64,000 nucleotides of DNA from Rhizaria sp. SCN 62-66 (taxonomy: Eukaryota; Rhizaria, unplaced), in NCBI GenBank assembly GCA_001724265.1, contig MEDY01000073.1, positions 62,001 through 126,000 on the forward strand, written 5' to 3'. The translations under genes and the position numbers were made by a program. A model generated the notes under the pieces. It ran no database searches. It had not been told where the DNA came from and was given only the letters and a program-made list of their open reading frames with translations. This document shows positions 11,101-19,958 of this stretch, piece by piece (position 1 is the stretch's first letter; each line of letters starts with the position of its first letter).

Positions 11101-12696
11101 CTCGGCGCCGGCAGCTTTGGCGCCAGCGGGGACCACGACGACGACGACGAGGGCGCGGACGAGTACGACCCCGAGTTCGCGCGCCAGTACGACGCGGCCA
11201 AGCTGAGCTCCTATGGTGCCGCCAACACGGGCGGCAACGGCAGCGGGCCTGACTCGCACAGCCCACGCCACAACGTGCGCGGGCGCCACGGGCATACGGG
11301 CAGCGCCGACGTCGCGGCCGCGCCCACCGTCACTTCCGCGCGCGGCACCGGCGGCAATGCGCCCCTCAAGAAGCTCAACGCACGGCAGCCCTCGGCGTCG
11401 GTGTCGTTCATGCCGTACGAGTCCGTGGTGTCGACGCTGCCCAGCGCTGGCACTGGCGGCGGTCCGAGCGCCGGCGAGTCGCCCGTTGTCGGCGCCGCGG
11501 CGACGGGGCTGCTCTCGTGGCGCCGGTCGGCGGCCTCTGCGGCGGCAGCGGCGGCAGCATCAGCTGCAGCAGCTGCGGCGGCCAGCAACCAAGGCGTCGC
11601 CGCGGGCGCTAATGGCGGCGGCACCGGCAGCGCCTTCGCCACAGCCGCTGTGAGCTCCTCTCTGGAGCCTGTGATGCCGGTGGACGAGATCATCACGCTG
11701 GTGCTGGAGATGATCGACGAGGGCTCGATCAAGGCGATCCCGCCGCCGGGGCCCGTGGCGGCGCCCGCGCAGGGCGCGTACGTTAAGGCTCTCACTGCGG
11801 CCACGTTGCCGGACCCCGACGCGATGGCGATGTACTACAAGCTGAAGCAGCAGCGGCAGCAGCAACAGCAACAACTTCTTCAGCAGCAACAGCAGCAGTA
11901 CCAGCAGCAGCAACTTCAGCAGCAGCAGAAACTGCAACAGCAGCAGCATCATCAGCAACAGATGCTCATGTCGCTCGCACCGCACACCAGTCTTGCCGCT
12001 GTAACCCTAATGAACAACGCGAACAATAACAACAATAATAACAATGCTGTCAACAACAACAGCGCTGCCAATAATAACAGCAGCACCGCGAACGTCAATG
12101 GCTCCATCGGTCTTGGCGTCACGCCTAACGCTGCACCGACTATCAAGGCGCCGGCGTTCTTGTCGTCACCGCAGACGCCCGTGGCAGTCGCCGTGCCTAC
12201 ACCGCCTCCCGGCGGCGCTGCGCCGCCCTCGCCCGGCGGTCTCGCTCTCGGCCTCGGCCCAGGCGCGAGCGGCGTCGGACTCGGTCTTGGCTCTGGCGCA
12301 GGCATGGGCGTTGTATCGGCGGTGCCCGCGTCGCCGATAATTAGACAGCCTCCCATATCAGTGCCCATTGTCCCCGGGGGCCCTGCACTTACTGATGGTA
12401 TGTTGACCGGCGGGCCGCTCGCCGGCAGCGCGAACATCGCCGCCAGCGGTAGCGCTGGAGCTGGCTCTGCTGTGGGTCTTGGCCTCGGGGCCGGGGGCTT
12501 GAACGCGTACGGCGCGTCTCCTTCACCACTGCTTGGGACCGGCGTCACGACCAGCCCCGCGACTGCAACCACGACCTCGTCGTCCGCGGGTGCCGTGGTC
12601 GCCGGAGGGAGCGGCAGCGGCAGTGGTCCGCAGGCAGGTCCTGCGATGGCGGGACCTGCGCTCTTTGCGTTGAACCCATCTGCCGCTCGCGTGTAA
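6514..12696 (+). CDS. Gln-rich ankyrin-repeat protein
   Basis: A 2,060-residue single-exon protein. The ATG at 6514 (ttcaccATGcag) is the first in frame; the frame upstream offers only TTG. The N-terminal third is Gln/Ala/Gly/Ser-rich, with Gln tracts near residues 380-412 and 509-559. One degenerate ankyrin unit lies near residues 720-750 (DAGAVAAMLAAGANPN). A cluster of about four repeats spans roughly residues 1225-1355, with typical signatures such as DSPLHWAADGG, GHTALHVAATNGFVDA and ATPLLLAASFNRVAVVALLL. The C-terminal part has further Gln and Asn tracts and Gly/Pro-rich tails. Ankyrin repeats bind proteins, so a scaffold or regulatory role is likely; the partner is unknown. There is no enzyme domain, signal peptide or clear membrane segment. 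Despite hundreds of Gln codons there is no internal TAG. It ends at TAA. Confidence 0.88.
7651..7749 (+). repeat. CAG/CAA poly-Gln tract
   Basis: Interrupted CAG/CAA runs encoding mostly Gln with Leu, Met and Phe, in the ankyrin gene. CAG and CAA are mixed and TAG is absent. Confidence 0.85.
8038..8190 (+). repeat. CAG/CAA poly-Gln tract
   Basis: The longest Gln tract of the window. It includes a regular CAACAG dimer array at about 8129-8175, which suggests replication-slippage expansion of a six-base unit. Confidence 0.88.
11847..11961 (+). repeat. CAG/CAA poly-Gln tract
   Basis: C-terminal Gln tract of the ankyrin protein, broken by Leu, Tyr, Lys and His codons. It is followed at 12012-12088 by an AAC/AAT poly-Asn tract. 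Confidence 0.85.
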
Positions 12697-13564
12697 CCGT
12701 GTGAGCCAACTCAAGTGGTCACACATCTCATCGTTTAGTGAGGTGTGACTGGTGCTGTGACGTGGTGAACGCTTGCTGGATCTGACGCATAATGACATTT
12801 CTGCTCTGTCCTATGTGGACGTAGATTATTGCTGCGCCATTTTACGTAAATGTGTCTTTTGTTTTTTGAGTCCTGTGATCTTATATTCTTAACTTTGCTG
12901 AGTGTTCACTCTTTTTATTTTATTTTTTCTCAATTCAGTTTCAACCGTTGTACTTTGTCTTTTCCTCAAAGTCACTTCGTCGACTTGGTCGCGCAATTCC
13001 GCACTCTCTGTGATTTCATGTGGCACGCTTGTTGTAACAACTGTATCAGCGGCTTGTCATGAAGCCCCGCTTGATCTGCATCTCCAAAAACAACTCTCAA
13101 CAGGTATGATCCACGCGATCATACTTAGCAATAATGCGACTTTCCTCTTTTGTGTTTTGATAACGAACCTACCAAAGCAACATGTAATTGTGGTCGTTAT
13201 TTCCTCAATTTTTCCCATTCGTTTGTTAGTCGAACGAAACTACTAACGTGAAACTGTTTACAGCACAAGTACGCTTTGAAACTTGTACTTTTCTCTTCGC
13301 AATACACCCCCGTTTCAATATTGGCATCCGTTGGGCTCATGGTTTGATATCATTCGAGAGTGTATTGTAGTTGTGTCCTTGTATGTGGCTATTGTTAATA
13401 GATTAAAATGTGTATACATATAGATATGTTGTTACTAACTTCTCGTAACTTACTACGTGCCAACAAGACCTTCTGACGTTGGCCTTCATCCTTTAACCCC
13501 TCACCCAGTCGCAGCTCTCCACGCTCAAAGCGCAAAGAGCAGCCCGTGAAAAAGCTCAGCGCGT
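12697..13564. other. Intergenic region between convergent genes
   Basis: About 870 bp of AT-rich sequence holding the 3' ends of two converging genes. T-rich runs occur near 12910-12935. A short open frame at about 12902-13246 has the composition of the surrounding non-coding DNA and is not called. Confidence 0.5.
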
Positions 13565-16500
13565 TCAGTGGGCCTTACTGCGGGGGCGGCCGCCCTGGCT
13601 GCCGCCCACAATCATCTTGCGCAGCAGCCATGCAACTACGACGCCAATGATGGCGAGGCCCCACACCAGCGAGCCCAGGCCTGAAGACTTGCGGCGCGCT
13701 GCGGCGGCCGACTTGGGCAGGTTGAGCGTCTCCGCAACGGTCGGCACAGCGCCGATGAGCTCCTCCGTAGTCGCGTCAGCGCCGGCGCGGGCGCCAAAGC
13801 CGTGCTCGTCGACCGCCGCCGCAGAGCCCGCGGTCGCGGGGGACGCGGGGAAGAAGGAGCTCCAGAGTCCACGGAGACGGCCACTAATGCCAGTGTCGGC
13901 GTCCGCGTCGCCCGCTGCAGCGGAGCCGGAGTCGTCACCGCGGCGCGAGCCGCGGGCCATGCAGTCCAGGTCCTTGGCCTTGCGCGCAATGATGTCAGCG
14001 AGCGACGCGCACTGGTAGGCGTTGGCGAGCATGTCCTGGATCTTGTGCGCGGCCTCGCCAAACTTGAGTGCGCCGACGAGCTCGCGCATGCGGAACATGC
14101 GGTAACGCAGCGACTTGTACGCCTTGCGGAACAGCTTGTACAGCTTGTGGCCAATAAAGGCCTCGATGTGCACGCCGCGCTTGTCGCGCGTCTCTGTAGT
14201 GTACATGGCACGCAGGATCACCTGATTCGCGGCGCTGGTCTTGACGCCCGCAAGGCGCGTGACGGCGCGGTTAAGCACCGACGTCGCGGAGCGCATCGCG
14301 GTGATGACGTAGTTGCGGTGCAGCGTGTCGACCTGGATGCGAGAGAACTTGACGGCGTTCTCGCCCGACGTCATCGACGCCAGCGGGGACTCGCCCGCGG
14401 CCCACTGCCAGCCCTGCGCGTTGCGGTTGTGGACCTCATCCCAGTGCTGGTGCGCGGGCAGCAGGCCGCCGAGCAGCTGCGCAGTGGCCTGCAGCATCGC
14501 CTTGAGCGGGTTGCGCAGGTTCGTGTACACGGGACGGCCGTTGCACGTGAGCGGGGTCTCCCACAAGCGCTGCGAGGACTGCGTGGCGACAACCATGGAC
14601 GGCAGCGCGCGCGCCTGGAAGTGCTTGTCGACGAACACAGGGAGGTCGGTGTTGAGCGAGAAGAGGAAGATCGGGATCTCGCGCGTGCCGGGGCGCTGGG
14701 GGAACTGGCGCGTCGCCAGGCGCGCGCGCAGCTCGTCCTCGATCAGAGTCGAGTCCAGGTACAGACGCTTGATCGACGACAAGTGGTTGTCGTACAGCAG
14801 CGAGGGCACCACGGCAGACTTGAGCGATGCAGCGTACGCCATCGCCAACGCAGGGTCTTCGGCCATGTCGAGCTCATGCACGGTGTAGATGAACTCTTGG
14901 CCCTTGACGCGCAGCTGCGCCATCGCGATCTTGAACAGCGAGATGAGCGAGCCGTGCGCCAGCGGGTCGTACGCGTTGTGGTTGCGCAGCACGTAGATGC
15001 TGAAGGCGATGCGCGAGTGGTATCCCTTCTGCATGTGCGTGTCGGCCACGGCGGGCGTCAGCACCTGGCGGCGCAGCTTGGCCATCGTCGCCGCGAGGTG
15101 CGCCATGAAGTGGTCCACCTCGAGCATGTTGCCGCCGTGTGTCGTGTTGTGGTGCTGCAGGCGGCGGCGCAGACGGCGCTTCTTCTCCTGCAGCTTCGCC
15201 AGGCGCGTACGCGCACGCAGCAGCTCCCCAGCAGTGCGCGCGCTGGCCTCATCAGCCGCGTCGTCGTCATCATCTGCGCTGCGCTTGCCGCCCGCGGCGC
15301 CCTTCTTGCTCGAGGACCACTCGTCCTGGCTTGACAGCGCCTCCAGGTCGGCGGCGAGGTCGGAGTAGTCGTCGTCGTCGCCGTCATCGTCGTCGCTGCC
15401 GGGGGCATCGCCCACGTCGCGCGACAGCAGCAGCTTGGTCTTGGATTTGATCACGCCACCGGGGCCGCTGGCAGCGTCGTTGGACGCCGCGGCCTCGGCC
15501 GCTTCGCCAGTCGCCGCGGCCGCCGAGGACGCGCCGGCGAGTGAGGCCACGTCGTCGGGATTCACGCCCTCAGAGCGCAGCAACTGTTCCAGCGCGGAGA
15601 GCTCGGCCCGGTAGTGGCCGCAATCGGCGCCGGGGCGCGTGCACTGCTCCGATTCGAGCATGTTCTGCAGCAGCGCACGCTCCGTGATGAGTTGCGTCAC
15701 CGTGTACGTCTGCGCCTCGGAGTGCTCCAGCGCGCCCGCGTCGTCGTCGTCGTCATCGTCGTCGTCGTCGTCGTCCCTATGCGCAGCCGCGGCCTTCTTG
15801 ACCGTCTTGGCCTTGCCGGCGGGGGGTGCCTCGCGCATCTTGGGCGGCGCCTCCGCGTCGGCCATGGTGTCGAACTCGGTCTGCAGACGCGCCAGCTCCG
15901 CCTGGAGCTCGTTGGTGTTCACAGTGAAGTCGCGCAGCCCGGCCATGTCGACGCCCTGCGCCTCGGCCGAGTCTGAGTCGCCGTGCGCCGCGCGGCCGCG
16001 CGCCTTGTCGTCGCTCAGCCCCATGCCGGCCAGCATGTCCTCCAGGTCGAACTGGGCGCTCGTCGTCGGATCGTCCTCGTCGTCGTCGTCCGCGGTGGCC
16101 GCGTCGCCGCTGAGGCCCATCGACGCCGCCAGCTCTTCGTTGCTCATCGACGCGTGCTTAGCCTTGGCCGCGGTGGCACCGTCCTTGCTGCCCTTGAGGC
16201 GGCCCTCCATGGCAGCAACAGCAGCAGCCTCGTGCGCAGCCTCGTCGTCGTCGCCGTCGTCGTCGTCATCGTCGTCGTCGTCGTTAATAGCGCCAACCGC
16301 GCTGCCCGCGGCCTTCTGCGCCAGTCGCTCAGCCTCGCCGTCGGCGGCCGCGGCCTCGCTTGCGCCCAGCGAGCCCACGGCGCGGCGCAGCGCCTCGTTG
16401 GCCGCGAAGAAGGCGTCATGCTGCGCGTGCGTGCTCGCGTCCGCGTTAGCGCGCATGCGCTGGATCTTCTCCGCGAACGCCTGCGACTCGGCCTCCTTGG

Positions 16501-18994
16501 CGGCGGCGGTGGCCGCGGCGGCTGCGGCGGCGCGCTGAGCCTCGGCGGCACGCGCAGCGCTGGCGCTCTCGCCGCGGCGCACCGCAGCGGCGGCCGCGGC
16601 GACCTCGGCGTCAGCAGCGGCCTTGGCGGCGTCGGCGGCGGCCTTCTCGCGGACCGTGGCCTCGTAGGCCTCGCGCGCGGCCGTGTCGGCGAACATGGGG
16701 TGCAGCCCTGTGTCCCAGGACGCCGTGCGGGGCTTGCCGCCCGTCGCTGCGGCGGCCGCGGCCGCGGTGGCCTCGTCGTTGAAGATCTTGGAGAGGTCGT
16801 TGAGGTCCGGCAGCGGCACGGGCGCGCCCGTCGGCGGCGTCGCCGGCGGCTGCGCGTTCGGGTGCGGTGTCGCGCCGCCTGCATTTGCAGCGGCGGCCTT
16901 GGCAGGGGCCGAGGTGCGCGGGGCGCGGCGCTTGTAGGGCTTGCGGATGGCGAGCGTCTTGCGGCCCGCAGCAGGCGCGGCGTCCTTGGCAGCGGCGGCG
17001 GCGTTGGCTGCGTCGTCGTCATCCTCTTCCTCCTCCTCGTCGTCCTCATTGTCCAGGTCGGTGTAGTCGTAGTAGAGCGGGCGACCGGCGTCGTTGCGCG
17101 CGTCCTGGTTCACGTCTGTGGCGACCGTGGGCAGGTGCGCGAGCTTGGCCACTGCCGGCAGCGACGAGTCGGAGCGCACGCCCTCGCCGCCGACGATGGG
17201 CCCCCACTTGAAGGGTCCTGCGGCGAGGTCCAGGAACGCGGTGCGGCCCGTGCCGACCCACACGTCCGAGAGACAGGACTCCTGGGAGAACTCGTTGAGA
17301 GCGTACTCGCGCAGCGTCGCCGGGTCCGCGCGCTTGAAGAAGCGCGTGATGCCGTGTACCGACTTGCCCGGCTTGAGCGCGTCGTATGGGAAGAGTCCCA
17401 GGACCTCGCGCGCCCACGCCTCGGACGCCGCCATCTCCTTGCCGTGCGCGCGCGCGGCCTCAGGTGAGAGGTCCGCCGCGCGCGCGGGCGGCGCGACGGG
17501 GCCGACCAGGTCCGCGTTGGCGGCCAGCTTCGAGGGCACGAAGTGGATCGTGCGGTTGGCGAGCTTGTGCGTGACGGGCTTGGCGTCCAAGTTGGCCTTC
17601 TGCGTGCGCAGCGCGTCAGCCGCATGCTCGCGCCGGTCGTTGGCGTCCGCGGCCGCCTTGGCCACCTGGCGCGGGTCCAGCTTCGCGGGCTTCTTGCGCG
17701 GCGGCGCGCCCGGATGCTTGCGGTTGTACTCCTCGTCGTCCTCGGCCACAGCCTTCATGGCCTGCTTGCGCACCACGGAGAACATGTCCATGGCGTGCGC
17801 GCCGCCGCCCTTAAGCAGCGTCGCGCCCGCCGCCATCGCGGCCTCCTCCTCGTCCGTGTTGAGCCCCTCGTAGTCGACCTTAATGCGGCCGCCGTGGGAG
17901 CGGCGCACGGCGCGCTTGGCGGCGGCGCGCTGTGCGGGCGTCGAGGCCGGGATCTGCGCCGAGCCCTGCGCGTCCGCGCCTGCGGTCGCGGCGAGGATCT
18001 TGGCGAGCGTGGCCAGCTCCGTGGCCTGCAGCGCCTCAAGCTGCGCCGCCTCGGCCTCGGCCGTGCTCTCAGTCTCGTGCGCCCACCGTACGGTGGCCTC
18101 ATCGGCCAGCACGTGCTCGATCTCGTGGTTGCTGAAGCCGGCGCGGTAGCCGTAGAAGGGCAAGATCTGCGCCGTCATCGCGTCGCCCAGCAGGTCCTTG
18201 GCCTTGAGCGACTCGACCATCCACGTCTTGCGCGGGTTAATCACGCCGACGACGTAGCCGTCGGTGAGCTTGAGCTCGCGAGCAAGGTCGCCCAGCGCGT
18301 CCGACACGAGCGCGGGGTCCACGGCGAAGTGGTGCGACGACAGCACGCGCGAGCGTTCCCCAGAGGCGTCCGTGTCGCCCGCGAGCGAGCTGCCGCCGGG
18401 GAGGTCGTCGTCGTTGAGCGCCATGTCGTGCGGCTTAACCAGGCGGTGCTGGTCGTGCAAAATGCGCTCGAGCGCCTGCGCGACCATCGGGGAGGTCTCA
18501 ATCACGCGGTACGTGTAGACGTACTCAACGGCCGCGGCGTAGGCCTCGGCAGCATCGTTGGCGGCAGTGTGCTTGTGCTGCCACGACTCGGTCTGAACGT
18601 GCGTGAGCGAGCGCTCCAGTCCCTCGAGCCAGGACTCGAAGGTGCTGTGCGGCAGCGACAGGCCCAGGTGGCCCGCGCCGTCGAGCCCGACGAGGAAGAT
18701 GTTGACGTGCACGGGCAGCTGCACGCGGCCCACCACGTGCGCGCTGAGCGCGTCGGCCAGGTTGCCGCGGTCCTTCCACTTGAGCCCGGAGGTCATGTCG
18801 AAGAAGTCGTAAGCGGCGGCCGGCGCCGTCGACAGCGACAGTAGCAAAGCCGCGCCGAGGGACAGCACCGCGAGGAGAGAGAAGCGCGGGGTACGGCGAA
18901 CGATGTGCGCGGGCTGTTGCGTGGACACACATGCTGAGAGCGACGCGGCCACATCAGCAGCAGATGTGCTGATGGAGGGAAGCGTCGTCTTCAT
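13565..18994 (-). CDS. Large membrane protein resembling plant At5g58100/At3g28720 (DUF7906-type)
   Basis: A 1,809-residue single-exon protein. The ATG at 18994 is used because the longer frame begins only with GTG. A hydrophobic segment near residues 38-58 ends AAAYD and looks like a signal peptide or signal anchor. A C-terminal helix (LVWGLAIIGVVVAWLL) is followed by a short basic tail, so it is probably a type I membrane protein of the secretory pathway. Regions that recall, from memory, a plant family of large membrane proteins linked to pollen exine formation are VWVGTGRTAFLDLAAGPFKW and GPIVGGEGVR in the middle, and REIPIFLFSLNTDLPVFVDK with TCNGRPVYTNLRNPLKAML towards the C-terminus. 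Long Ala/Glu/Asp-rich insertions with poly-Asp runs separate the conserved blocks. The molecular function is unknown. It ends at TGA and has no internal TAG. Confidence 0.75.
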   Translation of the reverse strand: MKTTLPSISTSAADVAASLSACVSTQQPAHIVRRTPRFSLLAVLSLGAALLLSLSTAPAAAYDFFDMTSGLKWKDRGNLADALSAHVVGRVQLPVHVNIFLVGLDGAGHLGLSLPHSTFESWLEGLERSLTHVQTESWQHKHTAANDAAEAYAAAVEYVYTYRVIETSPMVAQALERILHDQHRLVKPHDMALNDDDLPGGSSLAGDTDASGERSRVLSSHHFAVDPALVSDALGDLARELKLTDGYVVGVINPRKTWMVESLKAKDLLGDAMTAQILPFYGYRAGFSNHEIEHVLADEATVRWAHETESTAEAEAAQLEALQATELATLAKILAATAGADAQGSAQIPASTPAQRAAAKRAVRRSHGGRIKVDYEGLNTDEEEAAMAAGATLLKGGGAHAMDMFSVVRKQAMKAVAEDDEEYNRKHPGAPPRKKPAKLDPRQVAKAAADANDRREHAADALRTQKANLDAKPVTHKLANRTIHFVPSKLAANADLVGPVAPPARAADLSPEAARAHGKEMAASEAWAREVLGLFPYDALKPGKSVHGITRFFKRADPATLREYALNEFSQESCLSDVWVGTGRTAFLDLAAGPFKWGPIVGGEGVRSDSSLPAVAKLAHLPTVATDVNQDARNDAGRPLYYDYTDLDNEDDEEEEEDDDDAANAAAAAKDAAPAAGRKTLAIRKPYKRRAPRTSAPAKAAAANAGGATPHPNAQPPATPPTGAPVPLPDLNDLSKIFNDEATAAAAAAATGGKPRTASWDTGLHPMFADTAAREAYEATVREKAAADAAKAAADAEVAAAAAAVRRGESASAARAAEAQRAAAAAAATAAAKEAESQAFAEKIQRMRANADASTHAQHDAFFAANEALRRAVGSLGASEAAAADGEAERLAQKAAGSAVGAINDDDDDDDDDGDDDEAAHEAAAVAAMEGRLKGSKDGATAAKAKHASMSNEELAASMGLSGDAATADDDDEDDPTTSAQFDLEDMLAGMGLSDDKARGRAAHGDSDSAEAQGVDMAGLRDFTVNTNELQAELARLQTEFDTMADAEAPPKMREAPPAGKAKTVKKAAAAHRDDDDDDDDDDDDAGALEHSEAQTYTVTQLITERALLQNMLESEQCTRPGADCGHYRAELSALEQLLRSEGVNPDDVASLAGASSAAAATGEAAEAAASNDAASGPGGVIKSKTKLLLSRDVGDAPGSDDDDGDDDDYSDLAADLEALSSQDEWSSSKKGAAGGKRSADDDDDAADEASARTAGELLRARTRLAKLQEKKRRLRRRLQHHNTTHGGNMLEVDHFMAHLAATMAKLRRQVLTPAVADTHMQKGYHSRIAFSIYVLRNHNAYDPLAHGSLISLFKIAMAQLRVKGQEFIYTVHELDMAEDPALAMAYAASLKSAVVPSLLYDNHLSSIKRLYLDSTLIEDELRARLATRQFPQRPGTREIPIFLFSLNTDLPVFVDKHFQARALPSMVVATQSSQRLWETPLTCNGRPVYTNLRNPLKAMLQATAQLLGGLLPAHQHWDEVHNRNAQGWQWAAGESPLASMTSGENAVKFSRIQVDTLHRNYVITAMRSATSVLNRAVTRLAGVKTSAANQVILRAMYTTETRDKRGVHIEAFIGHKLYKLFRKAYKSLRYRMFRMRELVGALKFGEAAHKIQDMLANAYQCASLADIIARKAKDLDCMARGSRRGDDSGSAAAGDADADTGISGRLRGLWSSFFPASPATAGSAAAVDEHGFGARAGADATTEELIGAVPTVAETLNLPKSAAAARRKSSGLGSLVWGLAIIGVVVAWLLRKMIVGGSQGGRPRSKAH

Positions 18995-19958
18995 CCTGTG
19001 CGAGGTGGGAACAGGACGGGCGAGTAAAAACCACGCTGCGCGCACGAGGGCGGTGCGAGACGGGGTCTGAGACGTGTGCTGTTAAGTTAGGACCCGAGCA
19101 AAAATAACACGACAGCGCGTGTAGCTGAGTCCAAACTGTGAAGCAAGATAAAGGAGGGACAGAGCAGTGGCGTAAGACGTGAGGGAGAACGATGATGAGA
19201 ACTTTGAGGACGAGCGGCTAATTTATCATTCAGAAACAACATCGAAAAAACCGTCGATAGGAACACCGCGAAACCTCGGAATGGACATGTTGGTGATCTG
19301 CCTAGACACAAAATTCTAGTACTAATATCGCTTGAAATGATTCTCATATCCTACTCGCATTGATCGTATCTAAGGAGGACTGCGAGTGACGAGCAACGAG
19401 GAGTCAGCACCGTTTTTTTCGGAACCCCCTCAAAGCGCCACCAGCTTGTGTCCAGCTAGACGAAAACGAGCTATATACTGGGCAAATTGGTGACAATGAA
19501 ACTGAAATTTTAATATGTTTGATTTCAAGTTGGTTATTGCTCCAGTTCTTTGTAATAGCTTGTATGCTGATGATTTCTTGTTAGAGCCGCATCTTTACTC
19601 ATCTCAAACGAACATTCAAGTTCGACAATCGTGCTTTATACGTGCCAGTAATCGTTATATGAATAATGAAATAAATTATTGAGATAAAATTGAGTTGTTT
19701 TATTTGTTTTTAAAAATGTCATTCACTTTTGAAGCAAGGTTCGTCATGCTTTCTTTTTCTTTCATAAAATCTTTGAACTTGAAGGTTTGTAAACTGTTAC
19801 TAACCGAGCACAACATGCATCGCAAAAAAATAATAATCAAGTAGTCTAAAATGTAAAATGCTTAAAATGGTTAATATACATTTGTATGTATTAATACATG
19901 ACGACTAAAAATTCAACTGGGAAATAACTCTATGTAACACATGGTAAGAGCAGACCTG
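18995..19958. other. AT-rich intergenic region
   Basis: About 960 bp between two minus-strand genes. It should hold the promoter of the membrane-protein gene and the 3' end of PUS3. The stretch 19500-19930 is strongly AT-rich. No gene or RNA was recognised. Confidence 0.5.

Noticed and set aside
12902-13246. Small hydrophobic protein gene between convergent genes
   Set aside because: AT-rich composition like the surrounding spacer, no usable motif, and its position matches 3' untranslated regions.
13565-18994. UDP-glucose:glycoprotein glucosyltransferase
   Set aside because: The size and signal sequence fit, but there is no C-terminal glycosyltransferase (GT24) DxD region or ER-retention tail, and the conserved blocks match the At5g58100-like family better.
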